Shown here: positions 35,201-46,768 of the stretch, one piece after another | How the letters are laid out: the number at the start of each line of letters is the position of its first letter | Position numbering within the stretch: the stretch's first letter is position 1 | Assembly: GCA_026545765.1 (NCBI GenBank) | Contig: CM048840.1 | Span: 26,664,765 to 26,728,764 of the forward strand | Direction of reading: 5' to 3' | DNA length: 64,000 bases | Source of the DNA: Plantago major | Lineage: Eukaryota; Streptophyta; Magnoliopsida; Lamiales; Plantaginaceae | Notes under the pieces: model-generated | Seen by the model: the letters and a program-made list of their open reading frames with translations, nothing else | Databases searched by the model: none | Told to the model about the DNA's origin: nothing | Translations under genes and position numbers: made by a program

Positions 35201-38002
35201 TATGGTTATCTTTTATACTTGATCTTAAACAGATAATCAATCTTTAGTTTTGATTATCTGCTTTAGCCAATAGCAGATTAGACAGAAAAGCATATAGAAC
35301 AAACAAAAATCAACTCCTTATCATTGTGAATGCCATAGTAATTTTCTTACTTAAATTCCCATGTATGAATACCTAATTTATGTTGGAAAAAATTCAACAG
35401 TCATAAAATCCATCTGCATAAGCTTCTGACAGAAATTAAGGTAACCATATGTAAGCTATATGGAACTAAAGTGGCACATTAATACAGATGCATATTACCC
35501 CGCTTTAGTACAAAATTATATATAATATGTTAACCAAAATATGTTTTACTACAAATTCAGCTCAAACCAAAACCAGGTGCCTGATAGGTGGTAGCCTTAC
35601 AGCTACAAGAAATTCTATCAACATTAATGCAACAAAATGATCCGAAAACCGTTACAGGCAAGCATTATATTTGCAGAAAATGGATGTTGCAACAAACCTG
35701 GGTACCTTCAGTGAGGAAGTATAGACCCCACTTTTCAGCAGACTGGCATGTACACTAATATCGACTAATACTGCATGGAAATAATCAAAATGGACTGGGC
35801 AATAGGCATGCAGCCCCAGAAGAGATTTAGGGGGTAGCCGAAATTCATGAACAGCAGCAGGCGATGTATCCAAACAATCTTGAATATTACTACTGCAGAC
35901 AGTATAACAAAATTACTAGTTTATCGAGCTTAACTCTAAGTACAGTAAAGCATGTAGTATAAAGGAAGTGTTGCATGCCTCACAATGAAGGCAAAACAGG
36001 AATTTGACCCCTTCAGTTAGGCAATTTGTGCGAAGTGACCCCTAAAGTTAGCATGTATGCGATTTGCCCCCATGGAATTTGTAGTCGGTGATATTTGCCC
36101 CCTTAAGTTTCAAATTGGGTGTTATTTTCCCTGAGTTCTGATTTTACTGGCATTTACATTTACAAAAGGCAAACTGTACCAAATTTAAAATTCAGTTTGG
36201 GGGGGGGGGGCATTTTGCACAAATCGCCAAACTTAAGGGGCGCAAAACACTTTTTTGCCTACTATAATCACCCTACATATAAATAGTATGGACCTGTTCT
36301 CCAACTTAGGGGTGTACAACAGCTCGAATCGCAGTATAATAGCAGATGGCCAGGGACCCTGCAAAAGTTTCAATTTTCTCAAAAATAATATTAAAAATCC
36401 TTAAGTTGCAATTATCGATGAATTCAACATATAAAATCCTGATATATCACAAATATGCTCCATATTATGTTAAGAAGGGATGAGACTGATAATGTAAAGA
36501 CTCCCGCTACACACAATTTAATGGTACTTCAAGCCTTTCTGCTAAGATGATTGCAATAAATGTTTCATGCCCATACCAATAGAAAGAAACAGAAGATTAC
36601 CTCAAATTTATTAAGAGATAAGTTGAAAGAGACCATCATTGACAGAAGAATGTCCTGTCTCGCATATCTAATTCGAAAAGGTTGTGTTGAAAAGCTGTTG
36701 TCTGAGTCATCAATTCTCCAGATCCCATATACATCATCAGAACCCAAGTCAGGAGCTGTTGATATAAATAAAGCACGTCAGTATCTTTGCGTAGAAGAGC
36801 TTCTAAAAGGTGAGGTGCATAACAAGGAAGCACAAGTCCTACCTTGTTATAAAATTAAGGCAAGCCTAGAATCAATGCATTAAATAAGAATGCTTATTAC
36901 TATTCTACCAAAAGTTGAAACAATTCTGCAGAAAATGTGTGCACGTGCTTTCGGTGTGCGATAGACCATAACAAGGGTTGCAACTAATAAATATATTCCA
37001 GAAAAGCTGATTTAAACATATCATCTGAATGTTAAACCCCCATTCAGAGTTTCTGGAGGAAAAATATGATACATTTCAGAAATGGTAAATTGCATTGCAA
37101 GTGATCATTTGATTTAATAGAGAAGATCAATAAAACGGTAAATTGTTTCCATACAAAGAGAATGCAGCAACATGTTTCGAGTTCACTGGGCGAACCGATA
37201 ATATCTTTTTACCTCAGGCTAAATTAGAAATATTACAAAATACTATAAAAAAAAAGTTATCTGTAAACTCGGGCTACTTGAAAAAAGTTTCGAAATTTTA
37301 CATTGTAATTTTTTTTTAAATTGACCCCGGGCTGGAGTCCAGGCCCAGCCCTGCCCAAGGGCTAACCGACTGGGTCCACCCCCATACATAAAATCAACCA
37401 AATAACATAAAGGAAATCAACTAACGGGAAAAAGATAGTACATTCTACATAGAGGATATGAACTAAACATAAAGCCTCATTATTTCCAAACAAACTCCGA
37501 AATGCAGCAAAATGAATCAACTCAACATGATGGAAACCAAGAATAGATACACTGATACTTACGTTCATATTGAACAACTCTCGCAGGGGTAGCCAAAAAA
37601 CCATGATCACCATCCTCCCATCTCATGGTTATCTTAATTTGATACCATCTAAAGTAAAACATACAGATAAAGAAACAGTTAAAAACAACCATGTGTACTA
37701 CCACCACAATCAAAAATACTTCCAGCAAAAGATGAGTTAGATTCAAACTCCACTAACCCCTGTTGAAACAAGTCAAGGTTATGAAACCGATGAATGTAAA
37801 TGGCAATCTCATGCACGGCCTCCAACATTGGCCGTTTATATTTCGCAATCGGGGCTGAACTAGTTAGATTCACAGGCTGCTGTAAATTAAGTAAAGGCAG
37901 AGGCTTTGCATCAGGACCTTCCAGCCTCTTATGGTTCGGTGATGATGGCGACTTATGATAGCCGGTAATCAACCATTTGAGACGCTGAAGCAAAGCTGAC
38001 AT
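29272..38002 (-). CDS. FAM135-like putative serine esterase (DUF676), 15 exons, 807 aa
   Basis: Exons (minus strand): 38002-37758, 37648-37563, 36755-36601, 36358-36294, 35892-35698, 35078-35042, 34344-34147, 34022-33889, 31720-31531, 31441-31382, 31304-31053, 30429-30171, 30084-29879, 29781-29731, 29562-29272. All join in phase to 2424 nt. The N-terminal half is the FAM135 region (EIAIYIHRFHNLDLFQQG, WYQIKITMRWEDGD, HAYCPVHFDYFHAVLVDISV). The C-terminal third is an alpha/beta-hydrolase: VVFVHGFQGHHLDLR (oxyanion area), SFVGHSIGN with nucleophile Ser614 in GxSxG, SGPHLGYLYSS, and FIMWSF at the end, with GRAAHIEFLEND offering the His. Length fits plant homologues of about 800 aa. It is probably a lipid- or ester-hydrolysing enzyme; the substrate is unknown. 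The 31052-31051 donor is GC. It looks intact. Confidence 0.92.
32345..33250. mobile_element. hAT-like MITE in a FAM135-gene intron (about 906 bp)
   Basis: Perfect to near-perfect inverted ends AGGCCTGTCGACGGGTGG, continuing as TTAATAACCACAA against TCAATAACCACAA. Subterminal regions carry many copies of GGTTACCG / GGTTGCGGTT-like words on both sides, a hAT habit. The flanks are low-complexity TCCCTCCT and TCCCTCCC, which fits an 8-bp target duplication but is not decisive. It lies in the 2.2-kb intron between the eighth and ninth exons (33888-31721). Non-coding. Confidence 0.8.
35989..36261. mobile_element. MITE-like palindromic element in a FAM135-gene intron
   Basis: The left end AGGCAAAACAGGAATTTGACCCCTT and the right end read inverted, AGGCAAAAAAGTGTTTTGCGCCCCTT, are imperfect copies. 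Inversion continues through GCAATTTGTGCGAAGTGACCCC and GCGATTTGTGCAAAATGCCCC. A G-run sits at about 36200. It lies between exons four and five of the esterase gene. No clear target duplication, so the class is open. Confidence 0.6.
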
Positions 38003-38073
38003 TTACAATCAATCAGAATTCGCATTTCATCTAATTCCTACTCAAACCCAAACCCCAACAAATTTTCATCAGC

Positions 38074-38331
38074 TCAAGGTTTTAACAAGCACATTTCGTT
38101 GAACAGGCATCGATTTCTTCGCATGAGCCGCCGGAGGGCAGCGGCGCTCCGGCGATCTGAGGTGGGGGGAGGAAGGTTGGTTGTTGTTTTGCAATGTCGG
38201 CAAGGGAATGGTTTTAGAGATCTGTGATGGTGATGGATTGAGAAGGGAATGTGAAGAACGGAGATGATCGAGGAGAGCAGAAATGGAAGAATTAGGGTTC
38301 CGGCGATGATAATTCGGTGATCAAATCTCAA
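38074..38331 (-). other. Possible upstream ORF in the FAM135-like 5' leader
   Basis: An 85-codon ATG ORF lies 72 nt before the start codon of the esterase gene on the same strand. It is His/Arg-rich and resembles no family. If transcription starts beyond 38331 it would be an upstream ORF that could reduce translation of the main frame. The 5' end of the transcript is not known. Confidence 0.3.
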
Positions 38332-38344
38332 TCAAATTGGGAAT

Positions 38345-39289
38345 GTTAAATTTAGAGATGGGAAAATTATTTTATTTTTGTTGAAAGAAATGAAAAATGG
38401 AATTATGTGAAATTGATTGATGATATGGTGGAAGAGTCAAAGAACCTGAGTCGGCGACCTTCGTCGTGATATCATATGATATTAATATTCGATTTAATAA
38501 TTAAGGCATAGTATTTGTCACTTTGATAACATCAAAAATAAGGATATGCCTGGTGAACTGTACTGAATTCAACTGATCTGAATTGTATTCAATTTATTTG
38601 TAATATAAAAAATAATTAAGTAGAACTGAACTTAAATAAATAATTTTTTAGATGAAGAGAACGTAGCCTAAATGGCTATGAATGTTTTGTACAGAATAAA
38701 GAATGTGAGTTAATAAAAAAAATTAGTCGATTATTAGTAACTGGGTTAGAGGTGTGATATAGAATATTGTATTGGAATTTTAGGTTTTGTTATATAAGTT
38801 GTGTGCAAGAAGAAGTAATAGTTGATTTTTAAAAGTTATTTGATTGAATTTAATGTTGTTTGATTAGTTTAAGGTTAGTAGTGTGATACAGAAAGTAAAT
38901 ATAGATAATAGTAGGATTGAAAAAGATGGATAATTGTGAGTATAAAAAAATTGGGTTAAACCACGGTACTAAAACCGAGAAAACCTGGTTAAAAACATAA
39001 AAATTGTTTCTTAACTCAAGATTTTATCACGTGCCAACAGACACTTACTCATTTAACTTAGTATCAAATGCCAAAACATTTTAACTCAATTTTTTGTTCT
39101 TTAACTCTTTGCCAAACAGGCAGGCGGACTTTTACAAGACCGTATCTCTCGTAACTACCAGATAACATCATATATTTAATTAAGAACATTTGTTTTTAAC
39201 TTCAAACAACGTATGTTTAATGAACATGTGTTATAATTACATTCAACACTGATGAGACCATAATTTAGAGGTTCATCATGTCTTTTTTA
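38345..39289. other. Intergenic with degraded MITE-like repeats
   Basis: No gene. About 38545-38668 resembles the Tourist-type elements at 44145 and 49016 (GATGAAGAGAACGTAGCC before TAA at the right end). 38760-38940 shares wording (ATTTGATTG, TTTAATGTT, TGATTnGTTTAAGGTT) with 60550-60700, suggesting another dispersed family. Confidence 0.4.
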
Positions 39290-40472
39290 CCGTATTTTTG
39301 TGAGTCTTTGTTAGTATTTATATAGTGTTTATTGTTCGTTTTTATGTTTTGGTATTTTAGTTGTGTTGTGTAGGTTTTCCTATTTTTAGGTGTGAATCGG
39401 AGGAAAAACGACACTTTTTTAAGGTCGTATTCAAGCATAGAAGTCTCAAAACTCCATTTGAAGGTCCCAAGATCAAATCCCATGAAGAACCAGCATTTTG
39501 GCTTTTTCCACTAGAAACGCGTCTCCATTTTCCATGCCAAGACACGTCTCCAAGTTACGAGTTGAATTAAGTGTGCAAATCAGGCCTAGACACGTCTCCA
39601 CTCAAAAAGGCCAAGACGCCTCTCCATGTTACGAAGATGGGTTTGGAATTTTGGTGGGGACACGTCTCCATATGCGATCAGGAAATTCTTACTTTTAAAT
39701 ATATACGTTTTTTAGATTCTTTTCTTCATTTATACGTTATTCCAACTAATTCTAGAAGCTCCAAGAACCCTATATTTGAACTTTGGATATTTAGAGCTTG
39801 GTTTCTCAGTTTGTAATTGTTTACGTGCTTGCACTCATCGTTCGAAGGTTAGAGATTCGATTATCTATCATAATCTATTTGCAATTTGATTTATTTATGA
39901 ATCCATTTGTCTTCTTCATCAATCTTATGATAAGTATCTATTCATTGTATCTATTCATTGACAGTATTATTTATCGTTTGCATGACCATGAGTAGATAAA
40001 TCCATCTTGAATGCTGTAGTGATGTAAAGATTCACATGTATTCGGGTTTAAGCCTTTGAAATCATTCGTACAAGTTAAGCTAGTTCAAGATCTTGGTAAA
40101 ACCTGTTAATTCAATTTTGTAGTTTAAGATTTTCAAATCGTTTAGTTAAGGATTATCTGCCTAACAATCAGATAATTACTCTAGTCTAAAACTTTCAAAG
40201 AACGAATTGGTTAAGATGTATTAAAGGTTTTTGGACAAATAACACGTGACAATCGTACGAATGCCATGGCTATAACCCGTATACTTACGTTCTGATCATT
40301 ACTACCGCATTCATATATCTCCATATGGTTCGCATCTACGTTCTACTTTATTGGTTGCATTTAGTATAAATTCAACAAATCAAACTCATTATGCAAACAT
40401 TCACATTTATTACTCTAAACACTTGGTTGGCTAGTTAGCTCATCGATAATGTATTTGTGTTTATTAGTTGTG
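39290..40472. repeat. Possible old LTR-retrotransposon remnant
   Basis: Contains several copies of ACACGTCTCCA / ACGCGTCTCCA (39520-39670), then a long non-coding stretch with the feel of gypsy LTR and leader sequence (ATGACCATGAGTAGATAAATCC). There is no coding region and no paired LTR in the window. The sequence appears to continue after the CACTA insertion at 43168. Confidence 0.3.
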
Positions 40473-43167
40473 CACTACAAGAATTCTGTTATTTAGCAAC
40501 GGAAAGGGGCGACGGATAGTTATTCGTCGCCCCTTAACGACGGATCGCTAATCCGTCGTTATATCTGTCGCTATTTAGCGACGGATATTTCTATCCATCG
40601 TTAGTTTTTGTTGACTTTTTAATTTTCTAAAAATGAAAAATAGTATTTTAACGACGGATAGATTATCCGTTTTTAAATATTCAGTTTTTAAAAACAAATT
40701 AAAACTAATGACGGATAATTCTATCCGTCGTTAACTGTTATAAAAACGGGAAGAGCATATTCTTTCCCCCATTTCTATTCTGCTTCATTTCTTCTCCTCT
40801 TCTTCGCCATTTTCGCCACCAAAACTCCACCATTTCGGCCAATCTTGGACTCTTTTCGAAGCTCGTGGAACAAGGTATTCGGGTGGCCATTCAATTTCAT
40901 CTTTCTTAGGCTATTTTTCCTATTAGTATAAAACCCTTACTTTGTTAAATTTGGGATTTTTGTTAATTTCGAGCAATTGTATGTTTTTAGAAGTTTGCAC
41001 TAGCTAGTTTAGCTTATATTAAGTAGTGGGTTAAGCTTGAGGTTGTTTAATTGATAGATTTAGGTCAATTTTGAGCAATTGTATGTTTTTGAATTGTTAG
41101 TATCATGTTAGGATGTTTGTAAGTATGTATGGTATTTAATTTGATGTTTTCGTATATGTAGTAGGATTAGTGAGATTTGGTTGAGTTTTATGAGACCATT
41201 TAGATTTGGTGATTTTGGTGGTTGTAGTATAATTGGCCCGTATATATTAACTTAGAAAGAATTACTACTGTTTTAATTTATAATTCGTAATTGTAATGGA
41301 ATTTTGAAATTCATAAAAAAAAAATTTAAACATAAAATGCATGTAATTCATGAAATTTGGAACGTATTATAATTAACAATGCAATTATAGCAAGGAGTTG
41401 GAATTGGTTGTAGTATAATTTGCTCGTATTGACTTGTTGAGAATTAATACTATTTTAATCTACAATATGAAAGTTATTATTGGATTCTTCAAGGATGACT
41501 TCTCCACCTTCGTCGCCTCCTCCACTGTCGCCTATACCATTGCCGCCTCCACCCGATTCGTCATTGAAGTATCATTGGAGTTCTGCCGAGTAAGTATACT
41601 TCGTCTTTCTTAGTAGTGATTTCATTTCTAACATGTAAACTGTATTTTGTAGTTAATTTAGCACAATTAATATTTAACCACGGTTTTTTTTATGTATGTA
41701 GAAATTGCGATACGCTCTCCTCTGCAGACATGTGGATAGGTTTTTCTGCTTTCGATAGAGCATTGGAGGCAGAAATGATGGCCGATGAAGATGCAAACAT
41801 GGCTAAAACCAATGTTGGGAATGAAATGGATGATGAAAGTGATGAAATGAAGGGTTTCTCCACCACAGCCGCCTACACCATTGCCGCCTCCACCCGATTC
41901 ATTGGAGTATCATTGGAGTTCTGCCGAGTAAGTATACTTCGTCTTTCTTAGAATTTCATTTCTAACATGTAAACTGTATTTTGTAGTTAATTTAGCATAA
42001 TTAATATTTAACCTCGGTTTTTTTTATGTATGTAGAAATTGCGATACACTCTCCTATGCAGACATGTGGACAGGTTTTTCTGCTTTCAATAGAGCATTGG
42101 AGGCAGAAATGAAGGCCGATGAAGATGCAAACATGGCTAAAACCAATGCTTGGAAAGAAATGGATGATGAGGATTTTGATATGACCATTGAGAGGATGAT
42201 GAACTTTTGATTATTTGAAAGTGTATATCACATGCTTGAATATAGACGGAATCATCTCTAGGTTTGTGTATATATTCGTATATTATTTGTGATAATATGA
42301 TCATTCTACTTTATTTGTTTGTGCTTTATTTGGGAGTGGTATGTTAGCCACTATATGTGAGACTAAACTTAGGTGATATGTTAGTCACCATTGTCTTAGC
42401 TGCTTTTAGGACAATATGAGTGGTATGTTAGCCACTATATGTGGGTGATATGTTAGTCACCATTTTTGTAGTATGCGTAATTTTTCATCCATAACTCATG
42501 GTATGCACTTTACGATTTCAGGCTGAGGTGGTGAGGAGGATCGACATTTGGGAGCTGTCAATTCAAGAAGAAAACGACATCTTCTTAGCCTTGATACATT
42601 TCTATTATGCTTCTCCTAGATATTTCGTTTTGAACTTTTGTTTTTTCTGCCACTTGACCTCTTGTTTTAACTTATGTACGGATATTTCATTTTATTACGG
42701 ATAATTTGTATTTTGTCGAATGATTTCTGTTTAATTAAAACAATTTCATTATTCTGGATTTACTATCGAACATTATATTTGTGAAACATGTGAAATATGA
42801 AAACAGGCATCAAAATTTTAAAAAAAAATTCAAAATCTGCTCAATTTAGCGACAGATAAAGTATCCGTCACTAAAATCCAGTAAATTTATAATTAAAAAA
42901 AAACCCTCATCCGTCGCTATTTTTATTCGTCGCTAAATATCGCATTTTTTGTTTTTTTAAATGAAAAATCAGCTTTTTAGCGACGGATATAAAAAGTCAA
43001 TGGCTTATCCGTCGCGATTTAGCGACGGATAAACTATCTGTCGTTTAGCTTCCCGTGGGACGACGACTTTTTTATCCGTCGCTAAGGACTTAGCGGTCCT
43101 TAGTGACGGATCGGCACTGTTTTAGCGACGGATAGATCCGTCGCTAAAACAACAGATTTTTGTAGTG
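40473..43167. mobile_element. Non-autonomous CACTA (En/Spm) transposon, 2.7 kb
   Basis: Ends are CACTACAAGAATTCTGTT and, inverted from the right, CACTACAAAAATCTGTTG. Both subterminal regions are packed with the 12-mer TTAGCGACGGAT and its complement ATCCGTCGCTAA (many copies within 300 bp of each end), the kind of array bound by the TNPA-type protein. No TNPD-type transposase ORF is present. The flanking triplets GTG and TAC do not match, so no target duplication remains. The interior carries a small spliced ORF in two tandem copies. Confidence 0.88.
41495..42210 (+). pseudogene. Small spliced ORF inside the CACTA element, internally duplicated
   Basis: Exon 1 (41495-41589) codes for a short Pro-rich start (MTSPPSSPPPLSPIPLPPPP). 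After a good intron (GTAAGTATAC to ATGTATGTAG), exon 2 starts at 41702 with NCDTLSSADMWIGFSAF and an acidic helix (EAEMMADEDANMAKTN). The whole exon-intron-exon block recurs 338 bp downstream, ending FDMTIERMMNF and a stop near 42210. The duplication changes the frame of the second Pro-rich exon. I do not recognise the product. It may be a captured host fragment or an element-specific gene. Confidence 0.45.
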
Positions 43168-43735
43168 TACTCTTCACTCCTTTAATTTAACTACTATATC
43201 AAACACGAACACAAAAGATTTATGTTATTTGGTTTCACACAATAACCTACATCCATGAAAAAACTTCAACCTTGTTACTAATCACCGGTAACAATGGTGT
43301 TACAAGAGATCGTGCTACGACGAACACAAAGAACAAGCAAAACCGCTCTAATCACACTCTATCATCTAATCAGGCACCGTACAAGCAATCTCTCAACCCT
43401 AACTATTCACACTGATTTTCACTCTGAAGAATTTAATTATTACAGTTACAAAACCAGAGAATCTAGCTGAGCTTTATAAACTCGCGAAGGAGATGAACTA
43501 CATGAGAAGGAACTGTCCAATCATAACTATCCTTTTAAGCCATCAACGGTGTAGATTAAAACATTGTCTTGGAGCGACAGTTCTTCAGTTCAAATCGTCT
43601 AACGACTTTGCCAATTTGCACAACAGTCCTTCATCTTCTGTAAGTTTGGAGATCAACCCACAACTTTCTAGAAACTTCACAACTTACACACAAATTACAT
43701 AATTTGACACTAAAAATACATTTTTTTACGTCTTA
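43168..43735. other. Intergenic, continuation of the sequence interrupted by CACTA
   Basis: AT-rich, no gene. A 69-codon ORF at 43493-43702 has no supporting feature. Confidence 0.4.
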
Positions 43736-43980
43736 CTCCCTACATTTCAGAAAAAGTGTTACATTTCTTATTCATGGTTATCTCGTTTGACAATTTACTC
43801 TTAAACGATATTAATAAATAAATTATTAAAATTATATAATTAAAATTTAGTAATTAAATTTTTATTATATGATTTTATTAAATTATTTACTATTATCGTT
43901 TATGAGTAATTTGTGGTCAAACTCGAAGACAGTTGACCGGTCAAATTCAAAATGTAACACTTTTTCTGAAATGGAGGGAG
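43736..43980. mobile_element. Stowaway MITE (245 bp)
   Basis: Ends CTCCCTACATTTCAGAAAAAGTGTTACAT and, inverted, CTCCCTCCATTTCAGAAAAAGTGTTACAT, with TA at 43734-43735 and 43981-43982. Confidence 0.93.
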
Positions 43981-44144
43981 TATCATTTATTTTAATTTTT
44001 CATTTAAAATAACGTGTCAAGTTTAATATATGAAGTTCTCTACGACGGAGGTAGTAGTAGTGATTCTATCCAGCTCTATATATAAACAAAATTAATAGTA
44101 GGCGGTATCAACAGTTAGCTTTCTTGTTAGGTAGCATATATTAA

Positions 44145-44273
44145 TACTCTGTTCTCTTCATCTGAAAACTCATTAATTTACGTTCAGTTCAGTCCTGCTT
44201 AGTTGTTTTTTTATACTACAAATAAATTCAGTTCAGTTCAGTTCAGTTTTATTCAGACGAAGAGAATAGAGCC
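44145..44273. mobile_element. Tourist-type MITE, copy 1 (129 bp)
   Basis: Ends resemble those of 49016-49142 (CTGTTCTCTTCATCTGAA... and, from the right inverted, GGCTCTATTCTCTTCGTCTGAA), with TAA at 44142-44144 and 44274-44276. The interior has an expanded run of GTTCA (TTCAGTTCAGTTCAGTTCAG). Confidence 0.8.
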
Positions 44274-44276
44274 TAA

Positions 44277-45077
44277 TTGGCATAATAGTAAGGTTGATGG
44301 CATTAAGATAGATTAATAATATGGAGGATTAAATTTAGAAGATAATAACAAGTTTGGGTGTTCTGTAGGAAGTAGGCAAGATTAGTAAAAATAGAAAAAT
44401 CTTTCAATTGTATACATCGAGAAGGAATGTTTATACATAAAAAAAGGAAAAATCTTTGTAATTTGTTAATTTGGCTTTAAAGATTCATATCTATCCAATC
44501 TGGAAGAGATTATACTATACCTTTAATACCGGATCGTCAGTAATTAATGTTGATTTTCCTATAAAATGTAATTAGTAGTTAACAAAGGATTATTACAGTT
44601 GGCACAATTCCCCCACAAACGGCTATATTAAGGGTTAAAGTACGGCTCCTTAATCTAATCTCTTCAGTCAGATTAGACGTTCTCCATAGATATATGTAAA
44701 TGATGAAAAAAAATTAAAAAAAAATAAATGACTTCATTGAAGAGTATTTGAATCCATTACCTTTCATATGATATGGGTTATCTCATATATGCTCCGTATG
44801 AAAAATACATGAGATAATATGCCAAATGAGACGGCCTATTTTAGCCTTTAGGGCAAAGACTCATTTTAAACGGGAATTCTTGCATAGATCACGATAAATC
44901 ATAAGGATGCATTAACAAAAACTAATCCCTCCGTCTTACAACAAATGATACATGGTTTTGAACATTGAGATTAAAGCAATCTAATCTTGGAACTTCATTC
45001 CAAAACCGTAAGAAACGGCTTGATCGAGATCAGAGCAGAACAATCTTTAAAGCAGGAGGAAGAAGTGTTCTTTTGTA
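44277..45077. other. Intergenic, no gene seen
   Basis: AT-rich spacer. A solitary CCCTCCGTCTTACAACAAATGA at 44927 looks like one end of a Stowaway-type MITE whose other end was not found. Confidence 0.4.
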
Positions 45078-46213
45078 CCTCTATAGGCACTTCGGATTTA
45101 CTGTGCAAAATACTGTTTGATCCTATAGAAACTTGACACGTGACACAAGCTTAATTCAATGGCTAACCTCCAAAAACTCAAACGGTGGTTTCAGCTTAAC
45201 CCACTCAATTAATTTCATAAATTATTATATACCAATAAAAATAGAAAAGTAGTAAAAATAGAAAAAACATAACTCCAGCCGTCTTCCACGGCTCTCTTCT
45301 CCAACACTGGCAAGTTCGAGCCCGGCCGCCGCACCATCCTCCGCTTTCCGGAATTCTTTCCCCTCACCTCTTCCGATCATACACATCTCAATAGGATCAC
45401 AACGGGATGTTGGCCCAAGCTCTCGTCATTTCAATATTCACTGGAGCTATATTCTCATCATCTTCGATGTTCATTCCTGGAAAAGTAAGATAATATGGTT
45501 AAATCTATTGTACTGACTAGTAAAACAATCAAAGTTACAGGCAATTCCACACATAATCATGACCATGTGTTAAATAAGTAGCGTGCAGAACCATGGATTG
45601 TAATGAAGTGATGAAAAATCATACAAGACCACTAATTAGTTTTGTTAATTAAAAGCTTCAACCTTTGTTTAACCAGCCTGCTAATTGGTTTAGGATATAA
45701 ATCTCTAGTAGCAGAATAAAACCAAATAAAAAAGAGGTGGGAACTACCAAAATCAATATGAACAAAGTTAATTAATTATCATCATCATCGTTAGTGTATA
45801 TATAAAAGCAGTTAAGATTGCAAAAGCCTGATTCTAACCAAAACAAAGCTGAAAATATACCGTTCAGTGTTCTAGAACTGTCCGGAGTCTTGAAACTTGG
45901 TGCTGAGTCTATCATTGTTTTGGACGACGACGTTGTGCCGGAAAGCGGAGGATGGTGCGGCGGCCGGGCTCGAACATGCCGGTGTTGGAGAAGAGAGCCG
46001 TGGAAGACGGCTGGAGTTGTTTTGTTTTTTCTATTTTTACTACTTCTCTATTTTTATTGATATATAATAATTTATGAAATTAATTGAGTGGGTTAAGAAA
46101 CCACCGTTTGGACTTTTGGAGTTTAGATGTTGAATTAAGCTTGTGCCACGTGTCAAGTTTCTATGGGATGAAACAGTATTTTGGACAGTAAATCCGAAGT
46201 GCTCTATAGGACC
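45078..46213. repeat. Long inverted repeat, about 275-bp arms, 0.58-kb loop
   Basis: The left arm (about 45078-45352) and right arm (about 45938-46213) are inverted copies with high similarity. Landmarks on the left arm: GCACTTCGGATTTACTGT, AAACTTGACACGTG, CCACTCAATTAATTTCATAA, AACTCCAGCCGTCTTCCACG, GAGCCCGGCCGCCGCACCAT, CCTCCGCTTTCCGG. The innermost 95 bases of each arm are GC-rich in an AT-rich setting. No flanking duplication or known terminal motif was found. A transcript across it would fold into a long hairpin. Confidence 0.85.
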
Positions 46214-46507
46214 TTGAAGAAGTCATATTGCATCTGTAATATGAACCATTCTTGCTATATTTAGACATATACAAGACTTAAGATTAACCATTAACCACAA
46301 GTTTAAGAGAGTAAGGAAAATAGTGATGCAAATAGGTGAGAAATAAACGCCACAAATAACCATTAACTTATAGTAGTAAGTAATAAGGACGAAAACAAGC
46401 AAGAGATGGTTGTTTTTTTAAGAGGGGATCTTGAAGACCCCTCTTCAGCTACCCCTCTTCTTCTTCATTTAACAATTATTTCACTTTGATCTTTCTGAGC
46501 TAACTGA

Positions 46508-46768
46508 ATGATGGCAAACACAAATGTAGCACTCCCGAAATTCGGGTCATGGGATGTAAACAACCTGGCTGCAGCTGGGGATTATACCATGATCTTTAAC
46601 AGGGCCAGAGTTGCGAAACGAGCTGATAGAGCTGGCAAGGATGCCCAGAGTCGCGACTCACCCACATCACGAGACACGGCCCCGTTAACCAACCAGCGCG
46701 TGCATAATCACAAGCGACATACTAACAAAAGATGGCTATGTTGCAGTGCCAAATATGCAGAAGCGTAA
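46508..46768 (+). CDS. NOI-domain (RIN4-related) protein, 86 aa
   Basis: Short protein of the nitrate-induced (NOI) family, to which the immune regulator RIN4 belongs. The NOI motif lies at residues 9-34: ALPKFGSWDVNN (family P-K-F-G-x-W-D), then YTMIFNRARVAKRA (family Y-T-x-I-F-x-K-A-R). A basic Ser/Lys-rich linker follows. The C-terminus KRWLCCSAKYAEA carries the paired Cys that is S-acylated in RIN4 relatives and anchors them to the plasma membrane. ATG 46508 is followed by a second ATG at 46511; either could be used. Homologues usually end just after the Cys pair, so the last seven residues, or an unseen intron, are uncertain. Single exon as read. Confidence 0.78.
   Translation: MMANTNVALPKFGSWDVNNLAAAGDYTMIFNRARVAKRADRAGKDAQSRDSPTSRDTAPLTNQRVHNHKRHTNKRWLCCSAKYAEA

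Noticed and set aside
38545..38668. Full Tourist MITE
   Set aside because: Only the right end and scattered words match; no target duplication, so not listed as a bounded element.
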